From the NCBI GenBank assembly GCA_027051315.1, contig JALTZE010000313.1:1-8320 (forward strand): a DNA stretch of 8,320 bases, written 5' to 3'. The position numbers were made by a program, and so were the translations under genes. Under the pieces are notes generated by a model, which had not been told where the DNA came from, made no database searches, and was given only the letters and a program-made list of their open reading frames with translations. This document shows positions 1-5,296 of the stretch, piece by piece. This DNA is from Micavibrio sp. (GTDB lineage: Bacteria; Pseudomonadota; Alphaproteobacteria; Micavibrionales; Micavibrionaceae). Within the stretch, counting starts at the first letter, position 1, and every line of letters starts with the position of its first letter.

Positions 1-69
1 ATATTAAGTGGGATTTATTATTTCCGATTTTGATTTTAAAAAATAAAATTCAAGGAAAAAAAGTTTTTT
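1..69. other. Leading non-coding stretch before mreC
   Basis: These bases are very AT-rich and carry no recognisable gene. In alphaproteobacteria mreB usually precedes mreC, but no reading frame here looks like an MreB C-terminus, so mreB, if present, ends before the window. A purine-rich AAGGA at 52-56 is a plausible ribosome binding site for mreC, though its 13-base spacing is rather long. No convincing promoter pair is visible. Confidence 0.5.
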
Positions 70-948
70 ATGAAGCGTTACACAAGGCAAAAAAGAATAT
101 TTGTTAGTAATTCTGTTGCTTCGATGTGGAGTGGCAGGGCTGCTCCGTTTGCTTTTTTTGTTCTTTCGCTAGTTTTGCTTATATTATCTTCTGTTAATTC
201 AAATTTTTTAGAAAATGCAAGAACTGGTGTTGCTGATGTTACTGCTCCTATTTTTGAATTATTTAGCGCGCCATTTAATAAGGTTGCTGATTTTACAGGT
301 AATATTACAGGTATGGCTGAGCTTCGTGCAGAAAATACTAAACTTATCGAAGAAAATAAAAGGCTTAACGAATGGTATCAGGTTGCTTTGAGGTTGGAGG
401 CTGAAAATAATTCATTAAGAGAGATACTTAACGTTAAAATTGATAAGAAATATAGTTTTGTTACTGCCCGTGTATATATAGATGCGGGGAATTTATATGT
501 CCATAGTTATATAGTAGGCGCAGGTTTAGATGATGGAGTTAAAAAGGGACAGGCGGTTATTGGTGAGAAAGGAGTTATAGGTAGAATTGTTGAAGTTGGG
601 AGAAAGACGGCAAGAATTTTACTGCTTACTGATATTAATTCCCGTATTCCTGTGTTGATTGAAGGAAGTAATCAAAGGGCAATCCTTACTGGAACTAATG
701 GAGATATGCCATATTTAAGACATTTGCCTGTTGATAGTCAGGTTGAGCAAGGGGTAAGGGTTGTTACATCTGGTCATGGTGGTGTTTTTCCCCCTAATTT
801 GCCAGTGGGAAAGGTATTAAGGGGTGAAAATGGTAATTTATATGTTAAGCCTTATAGTGATATGAATTCAGTTAGATATGTAAAAATTGTAGATATGCCA
901 GAAATTCCCAATCTTATAAATCGTTTAGATGAAAAAGAGTTGCCATAG
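70..948 (+). CDS. mreC: Rod shape-determining protein MreC
   Basis: MreC is a bitopic inner-membrane protein of the elongation complex (elongasome). It links cytoplasmic MreB filaments to MreD and to the PBP2/RodA synthase pair and activates PBP2. The 292-aa product has a basic N-terminal cytoplasmic tail, one membrane segment near residues 26-42, a predicted coiled coil near 82-122 (LRAENTKLIEENKRL region), and a periplasmic beta-barrel domain near 128-275. Family signatures are visible: LLTDINSRIPV at 185-195 and VVTSGHGGVFPPNLPVG at 231-247. Length is normal for the family. The start is the first ATG that leaves the cytoplasmic tail and membrane segment intact, with AAGGA 13 bases upstream. 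It is the first gene of the cluster mreC-mreD-mrdA-rodA and ends with TAG, the only amber stop in the window, directly against the mreD start and in the same frame. Confidence 0.95.
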   Translation: MKRYTRQKRIFVSNSVASMWSGRAAPFAFFVLSLVLLILSSVNSNFLENARTGVADVTAPIFELFSAPFNKVADFTGNITGMAELRAENTKLIEENKRLNEWYQVALRLEAENNSLREILNVKIDKKYSFVTARVYIDAGNLYVHSYIVGAGLDDGVKKGQAVIGEKGVIGRIVEVGRKTARILLLTDINSRIPVLIEGSNQRAILTGTNGDMPYLRHLPVDSQVEQGVRVVTSGHGGVFPPNLPVGKVLRGENGNLYVKPYSDMNSVRYVKIVDMPEIPNLINRLDEKELP

Positions 949-1476
949 ATGGTTGTACCTCCTGATATTCCTGTATGGGATAAAATATGGAGATATAGTA
1001 TCCCATATATTTTATTGATTATTTTTATTGCATTGAATGTTGTAAGTTATTCAGTATCATTTACGGAGCAGATAAAGCCTCTATTTGTATTGATGTTTGT
1101 GTTTCTGTGGTCGGTTTATCGCCCGAAGCTTTTTCCTGCTGTGTTGTTATTTTTATGTGGAATATTGCTTGATTTGCTTTCTTTGGCTCCTGTTGGTACG
1201 AATGCTGTTTCTTTTATTCTTGTTTATTGGGGGATAAAGGGGCAAAGGCGTTATCTTATGGGAGTGCCATATTACATATTATGGTTCTTATTTTTTGTTG
1301 TTTGTTCTGCGGTTTCTTTGTTTCAGTGGTTCTTATATGGAATTTTTTATGGCATATGGAGTGATATTATTCCTGTGATTATATCTACGGGTATTACGGT
1401 TCTTTTATTTCCTCTGGTTGCTCTTATATTAATTATGGTACATAAATTGTTACCAGTGGAAAAACATGAGCATTAA
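949..1476 (+). CDS. mreD: Rod shape-determining protein MreD
   Basis: MreD is a small polytopic inner-membrane protein that works with MreC in the elongasome. The 175-aa product is almost entirely hydrophobic, with about five or six membrane segments (roughly 17-37, 43-57, 61-76, 84-97, 106-128 and 139-165). The conserved MreD stretch GILLDLLSLAPVGTNAVSF lies at 71-89, where the family usually has G-x-x-x-D-L-L-x-x-x-P-x-G. Length is normal. The ATG follows the mreC stop with no spacer. An AAAGAG at 934-939 inside the end of mreC is a weak ribosome binding site, so translation is probably coupled to mreC. Primary sequence conservation in MreD is low, so the call rests on topology, the motif and position between mreC and mrdA. 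Confidence 0.92.
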   Translation: MVVPPDIPVWDKIWRYSIPYILLIIFIALNVVSYSVSFTEQIKPLFVLMFVFLWSVYRPKLFPAVLLFLCGILLDLLSLAPVGTNAVSFILVYWGIKGQRRYLMGVPYYILWFLFFVVCSAVSLFQWFLYGIFYGIWSDIIPVIISTGITVLLFPLVALILIMVHKLLPVEKHEH

Positions 1477-1525
1477 TTATTAAATTGATTTCTGCCTTAT
1501 ACAATTAAAATTATAAATTTAAATT

Positions 1526-3439
1526 ATGGCAAAAAGAAAAAAACAGGAATTTGATAGAGATAGGATATTTTCCAGACGAGCATTGTTCGTGGGGGGGCTT
1601 CAGGGTGTTTTGTTATCTGTACTTGGGGCCAGGCTTGGGTGGCTTCAAGTTTCTCAAGGAGAAAAGTACAAAACATTATCAGATAAAAACAGGATTAATA
1701 TAAAACTTCTTGCTCCTTCAAGAGGGGAAATATTGGATAGATATGGTGTTCCTTTAGCAATTAATAACCGTGATTTTAGAGCTGTAATTATTCCAGAACA
1801 AACAAATAATCTTAAAGCGTCTTTGGAAAAGCTTTCTAAAATTATTGATATAGAGCCAAAAAAAATATCTTCTGTTATAAAAAAGGCAAAAAGAAGTGCC
1901 AAATATATGCCTTTGGAGGTTTCAGATGGCCTTAGTTGGAAGGATGTAGCAAAGGTAGAAGTTAATCTTACCGAGCTTCCAGCTATACAGATTGATGTAG
2001 GAGAAATAAGGTCATATCCATATGGTACGGCTACTGCTCATTTGGTGGGATATGTTGGGGTGGTTAGCAAGGCTGATTTATCTAGTAATGATATAATCCT
2101 TAGTTTGCCTGGTTTTCGCATTGGAAAAACTGGTATTGAAAAAGTACTTGATAAACAGATAAGAGGGGTTATAGGCAGGGCAGAGGTAGAAGTAAATGTA
2201 TCAGGAAGAGAAGTAAGAGAGCTTAGCCGATTTCCTCCAAAAGCGGGCAGCAGGGTTCGTCTTTCTATTGATGCAGAGCTTCAAAGATTTGTACAAAAAC
2301 GATTATCCGTAGAAAAAAGTGCTTCGGCAGTAATTATGGACGCACAAACGGGTGCAATATATTCTATGGTTTCGCATCCTTCGTTTGATTCTAATGATTT
2401 TGTTAAAGGCATGTCGGCTAGCAAGTGGGAAGAGCTTATTTCCGACCCTACTTTACCTCTTAATAATAAAGCAGTAGCAGGGCAATATCCCCCTGGTTCA
2501 ACATTTAAGATGATAACTGCTTTGGCTGGTCTTGAAGCGGGTGTGATAAATGCTTATAGCACGGAATATTGCAAAGGTTATTATGATTTTGGTAAAGATA
2601 GATTTCACTGCTGGAAGAGGGCAGGGCATGGCTCTGTTGATTTGGTAGATGCTTTGGCAGAATCTTGTGATACATTTTTTTATAAAATTTCTACTGAAAT
2701 AGGTATAGATAAGATTGCTGATATGGCAAGAAGATTTGGTCTTGGGCATAAACTTGATTTTGAGCTTCTTGAGGAAAAGGCTGGGTTAGTACCTGATAAA
2801 AGTTGGAAAATGGGTAAATATGGTGAAATGTGGCATCCTGGTGAAACAATTATTTCCAGTATAGGTCAAGGGTCAATACAAGCAACTCCTATGCAGCTTG
2901 CGACAATGACTGCCAGAATTGTTAATGGTGGTTATGCAGTGGAACCTTGGGTAGTTGGATATGTCGGTAATGTTGCTGGAAAAGATAAAAACTGGAAGCA
3001 TATAGGAGTAAATAAAAAGCATCTGGACTTTGTTATTAAAGGTATGTACGAAGTTGTGAATGGGAAAAAGGGGACGGCAAAAGCTTCAAGAATAGAAGAT
3101 AAAAAATATATGTTTGGTGGTAAGACAGGAACGGCTCAAGTTGCAAGAATTACAATGGAACAAAGAAAACAAGGTGTTTTAAATTCTGAACTTCCTTGGA
3201 AATATAGGCATCATGCGTTATTTGTTGGTTATGCTCCTGTTTCAAACCCAAAATATGTATGTGCAGTAGTTGTTGAACATGGTGGAGGTGGTTCTTCTGT
3301 TGCTGCTCCTATAGCAAAAGATATATTACAAGAAGTGCAAAATAGAAATCCTGCTTCGGTAATATTAAAACCTGCGGGACAGGATTATCATGGTTCGGCA
3401 AGTATAAAACCAATTAAAAGACCCGAGAGGATAAAGTGA
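1526..3439 (+). CDS. mrdA: Penicillin-binding protein 2, elongation transpeptidase
   Basis: PBP2 is the class B, monofunctional D,D-transpeptidase that cross-links peptidoglycan during elongation, acting in the periplasm with the glycosyltransferase RodA. The 637-aa product has a short basic cytoplasmic tail, a membrane anchor near 18-40, a non-catalytic pedestal domain (about 60-245, with RGEILDRYGVPLA at 66-78) and a transpeptidase domain (about 265-603). All three active-site motifs are present: STFK at 325-328 (nucleophile S325), SCD at 380-382 (the SxD form usual in PBP2) and KTG at 533-535. SIGQG at 445-449 is also typical. A 49-bp spacer separates it from mreD, with no clear Shine-Dalgarno sequence before the ATG; the start is set by the family-like basic N-terminus. 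A run of seven G at 1591-1597 encodes part of the membrane anchor. The gene ends in TGA, overlapping rodA. Confidence 0.96.
   Translation: MAKRKKQEFDRDRIFSRRALFVGGLQGVLLSVLGARLGWLQVSQGEKYKTLSDKNRINIKLLAPSRGEILDRYGVPLAINNRDFRAVIIPEQTNNLKASLEKLSKIIDIEPKKISSVIKKAKRSAKYMPLEVSDGLSWKDVAKVEVNLTELPAIQIDVGEIRSYPYGTATAHLVGYVGVVSKADLSSNDIILSLPGFRIGKTGIEKVLDKQIRGVIGRAEVEVNVSGREVRELSRFPPKAGSRVRLSIDAELQRFVQKRLSVEKSASAVIMDAQTGAIYSMVSHPSFDSNDFVKGMSASKWEELISDPTLPLNNKAVAGQYPPGSTFKMITALAGLEAGVINAYSTEYCKGYYDFGKDRFHCWKRAGHGSVDLVDALAESCDTFFYKISTEIGIDKIADMARRFGLGHKLDFELLEEKAGLVPDKSWKMGKYGEMWHPGETIISSIGQGSIQATPMQLATMTARIVNGGYAVEPWVVGYVGNVAGKDKNWKHIGVNKKHLDFVIKGMYEVVNGKKGTAKASRIEDKKYMFGGKTGTAQVARITMEQRKQGVLNSELPWKYRHHALFVGYAPVSNPKYVCAVVVEHGGGGSSVAAPIAKDILQEVQNRNPASVILKPAGQDYHGSASIKPIKRPERIK
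3425..3430 (+). promoter_or_regulatory. Ribosome binding site for rodA
   Basis: GAGAGG lies within the last codons of mrdA, five bases before GTG at 3436. It supports the GTG as the true rodA start over the later ATG at 3490, which would remove the family-typical residues just before the first membrane segment. Confidence 0.6.
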
Positions 3440-4569
3440 AAGAATATAGCTCACTGACATTTAAGGATATTACTTTTGGGCAGAAAGTTATGGAGATTAA
3501 CTGGGGGCTTGTTTTCCTAATTGTCATTATTGCTTGTGTTGGTTTTATTTCTTTATATTCAGCTGCGGGGGGGAGTTTTGACCCATGGGCATCAAAGCAG
3601 ATTATAAGATTTATTCTTGGAATGGGTGTAATGTTTTTTATCGCCTTAATTGATATAAAATGGTGGTTTAAGCTCTCATATCTTGCCTTTATAGGCGGTT
3701 TTATATTGTTGATGATTGTTGAAGTTATGGGACATATTGGTATGGGAGCGCAAAGATGGATTGACCTTGGCTTTATGAAATTACAGCCTTCCGAATTAAT
3801 GAAGATTGCTGTTGTTATGGCTTTGGCAAAATTTTATCATAATACAAGGATTGAAGATGTAAGAAGATTATGGATGCTTATTCCTCCTTTGGCTCTTATT
3901 TTTGCTCCTGTTGGGCTTGTATTATTACAACCTGACCTTGGAACTTCTTTGATGATTGTAATGGTGGGTGGCGCTGTTATGTTTTTGGCGGGCGTTCCTT
4001 TATGGTTGTTTATTACTGCGATAGTTGGTGTTGGAGCTTCTATACCTATTATATGGCAATTTATGCATGAATATCAAAAGCAAAGGGTAAGGACTTTTCT
4101 CAATCCTGAAAGTGACCCGTTGGGTGCTGGATATCATATTACCCAGTCAAAAATAGCGATTGGCTCTGGTGGAATAGAAGGAAAAGGATTTATGCAAGGT
4201 ACGCAAAGCCATCTCAACTTTTTACCAGAAAAACAAACTGATTTTATTTTTACTTTGTGGGTGGAAGAATGGGGGCTAACAGGAGGTTTATTTTTGCTTT
4301 TTATATTTTCTTTGGTTTTTATATATGGAATATGGATAGCGTATAAATGCAGACATGTATATAGCAAGCTTTTGGCATTGGGGCTTACTATTAATATTTC
4401 ATTATATGTATTTATAAATATAGGCATGGTTATGGGGCTTCTACCCGTTGTAGGAGCTCCCTTGCCATTAGTTTCATATGGAGGTACATCTATGCTTGCA
4501 GCGTTAATATCTTTTGGATTAATTATATCTTGCTACGTGCATAGAGATAATAAATTGCCTAGATTATAA
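3436..4569 (+). CDS. rodA: RodA, SEDS peptidoglycan glycosyltransferase
   Basis: RodA polymerises lipid II into glycan strands during cell elongation and forms a complex with PBP2, the product of the preceding gene. The 377-aa product is polytopic, with about ten membrane segments. SEDS (shape, elongation, division, sporulation) motifs are in place: QRWIDLGF at 106-113, QPSE at 117-120, QPDLGT at 165-170, the loop KQRVRTFLNPESDPLGAGYH at 215-234, PEKQTDFIF at 264-272, and PLPLVSYGGTS at 342-352. D269 in the QTDF segment matches the aspartate known to be essential in SEDS enzymes, by motif position. The start is GTG, overlapping the mrdA TGA in a GTGA arrangement, which suggests translational coupling and matched synthesis of the two partners. 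The division paralogue FtsW is an alternative by fold, but the mrdA neighbour and the sequence around the motifs favour RodA. Confidence 0.96.
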   Translation: MKEYSSLTFKDITFGQKVMEINWGLVFLIVIIACVGFISLYSAAGGSFDPWASKQIIRFILGMGVMFFIALIDIKWWFKLSYLAFIGGFILLMIVEVMGHIGMGAQRWIDLGFMKLQPSELMKIAVVMALAKFYHNTRIEDVRRLWMLIPPLALIFAPVGLVLLQPDLGTSLMIVMVGGAVMFLAGVPLWLFITAIVGVGASIPIIWQFMHEYQKQRVRTFLNPESDPLGAGYHITQSKIAIGSGGIEGKGFMQGTQSHLNFLPEKQTDFIFTLWVEEWGLTGGLFLLFIFSLVFIYGIWIAYKCRHVYSKLLALGLTINISLYVFINIGMVMGLLPVVGAPLPLVSYGGTSMLAALISFGLIISCYVHRDNKLPRL

Positions 4570-4606
4570 TCCAATTAATTATAAAATTAGATATATTCAC
4601 CTATAT
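4559..4606. terminator. Weak AT-only inverted repeats at convergent operon ends
   Basis: TTATAAT (4564-4570) pairs with ATTATAA (4578-4584) around a 7-base loop. CTA (4559-4561) and TAG (4588-4590) can extend the stem after an internal mismatch. A second small repeat, ATATA (4591-4595) with TATAT (4602-4606), follows. The repeats overlap the rodA stop and reach the grxD stop, so they sit where a bidirectional terminator would be. The stems lack GC pairs and a clear U tract, so function is doubtful and chance repeats in AT-rich DNA are a fair alternative. Confidence 0.2.
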
Positions 4607-4944
4607 TAAGCGGCGCAAATAAATTCTATTTCTTTTTCTTTTAGGAGTTGTTCTAGCTCACCTGTTTCGTACATTTCGCGTACTATATCACAGCCACCAA
4701 TAAATTCTGACTTTATATATAATTGGGGTATAGTAGGCCAGTTAGCATAGTCTTTTATACCTTGTCTAATATCGTTGTCTTCTAATATGTTTATTCCTTT
4801 GAATTTTACTCCAAGTTGAGAAAGAATTTGTACAACTGCTGCTGAGAAACCGCATTGAGGAAATATAGGTGTTCCTTTCATATATAAAACAACATCATTT
4901 TCTGATATATCTTTTTTTATTCTCTCAAATACAACATTTTCCAT
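4606..4944 (-). CDS. grxD: Monothiol glutaredoxin, Grx4 family (CGFS)
   Basis: Monothiol CGFS glutaredoxins bind a glutathione-ligated [2Fe-2S] cluster, alone or as a heterodimer with BolA proteins, and act in cytoplasmic iron-sulfur cluster storage and transfer. The 112-aa product is a single glutaredoxin domain of usual length. Visible motifs are the active-site CGFS at 31-34, preceded by MKGTPIFPQ at 22-30, the cis-proline and glutathione-binding segment WPTIPQLY at 69-76, and GGCDIV at 83-88. A third cysteine, C110, sits two residues from the C-terminus. A strong AAGGGAGA ribosome binding site (4952-4959) lies 7 bases before the ATG. It is the last gene of purQ-purL-bolA-grxD and follows bolA by 41 bp, which fits co-expression of the two complex partners. 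Confidence 0.95.
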   Translation of the reverse strand: MENVVFERIKKDISENDVVLYMKGTPIFPQCGFSAAVVQILSQLGVKFKGINILEDNDIRQGIKDYANWPTIPQLYIKSEFIGGCDIVREMYETGELEQLLKEKEIEFICAA

Positions 4945-4951
4945 TTTGCAA

Positions 4952-4959
4952 TCTCCCTT
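4952..4959 (-). promoter_or_regulatory. Strong ribosome binding site for grxD
   Basis: Read on the minus strand this is AAGGGAGA, seven bases upstream of the grxD ATG. It is the strongest Shine-Dalgarno-like match I see in the window, unlike the weak site before bolA, and fixes the grxD start. Confidence 0.65.
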
Positions 4960-4985
4960 ATTTTATTTGGTTATATGTTATTTAG

Positions 4986-5228
4986 TTATTGATTATTTTC
5001 CGGCACTGACGTTTGTAATGCTAAGGCGTGAAGCTCTTCTTCCATTTTATCTTGTAAAGCTTCGTAGACCATTCTATGTTGCTGAACTCTTGTTTTTCCT
5101 ATAAAAGCAGGTGATATGACATATGCCATATAGTGGTCACCATCACCTCGCAAATCTTCGATATGTACTTGCGCATCGGGTATGCCTGATTTTATAAGTT
5201 GTTCTAATGTTTCTGCATCTATAGCCAT
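4986..5228 (-). CDS. bolA: BolA family protein, glutaredoxin partner
   Basis: BolA-type proteins have a KH-like fold and pair with monothiol glutaredoxins to share a [2Fe-2S] cluster; roles in iron sensing, cluster delivery and DNA binding are described for different members. The 80-aa product covers one complete BolA domain. It shows GDGDHY at 28-33, FIGKTRVQQHRMVY at 42-55 with the conserved histidine H51, and HALALQT at 67-73. The GDGDHY loop, with a histidine (H32), resembles the short IbaG/BolA2-like subgroup more than E. coli BolA itself, so the symbol is used at family level. No good Shine-Dalgarno sequence precedes the ATG. It lies between purL (68-bp spacer) and grxD (41-bp spacer). 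The adjacent CGFS glutaredoxin supports a role as its partner. Confidence 0.92.
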   Translation of the reverse strand: MAIDAETLEQLIKSGIPDAQVHIEDLRGDGDHYMAYVISPAFIGKTRVQQHRMVYEALQDKMEEELHALALQTSVPENNQ

Positions 5229-5258
5229 GTTTTTAGTCTTTTGTATAAATTTTGTGCA

Positions 5259-5286
5259 AATATATTATATATATCTTATATATCAA
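5259..5286 (-). promoter_or_regulatory. Possible promoter for bolA-grxD
   Basis: On the minus strand TTGATA (5286-5281) and TATATT (5264-5259) are 16 bases apart, each one mismatch from the sigma-70-type consensus. Transcription would start near 5252, leaving a leader of about 25 bases before bolA. The site falls in the 68-bp spacer after the purL stop. In such AT-rich DNA matches of this quality arise by chance, so this is a candidate only. Confidence 0.27.
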
Positions 5287-5296
5287 AATTATTATT

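Noticed and set aside
1..69. Possible end of mreB
   Set aside because: No frame resembles the MreB C-terminus; the expected neighbour lies outside the window if it exists.
1485..1517. Possible promoter (TTGATT ... TATAAA) before mrdA
   Set aside because: The spacing of 21 bases is too long for a standard promoter and both boxes are expected by chance in this AT-rich spacer.
1654..2749. Two short minus-strand open frames opposite mrdA
   Set aside because: They lie antisense to the conserved pedestal and transpeptidase regions, with no recognisable domain or start signal.
3490..3492. ATG as alternative rodA start
   Set aside because: It would drop the conserved lead into the first membrane segment; the GTG at 3436 has a well-spaced GAGAGG and a typical overlap with mrdA.
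4134..4427. Minus-strand 97-codon open frame opposite rodA
   Set aside because: It overlaps the conserved SEDS loop region of rodA and shows no independent signature.
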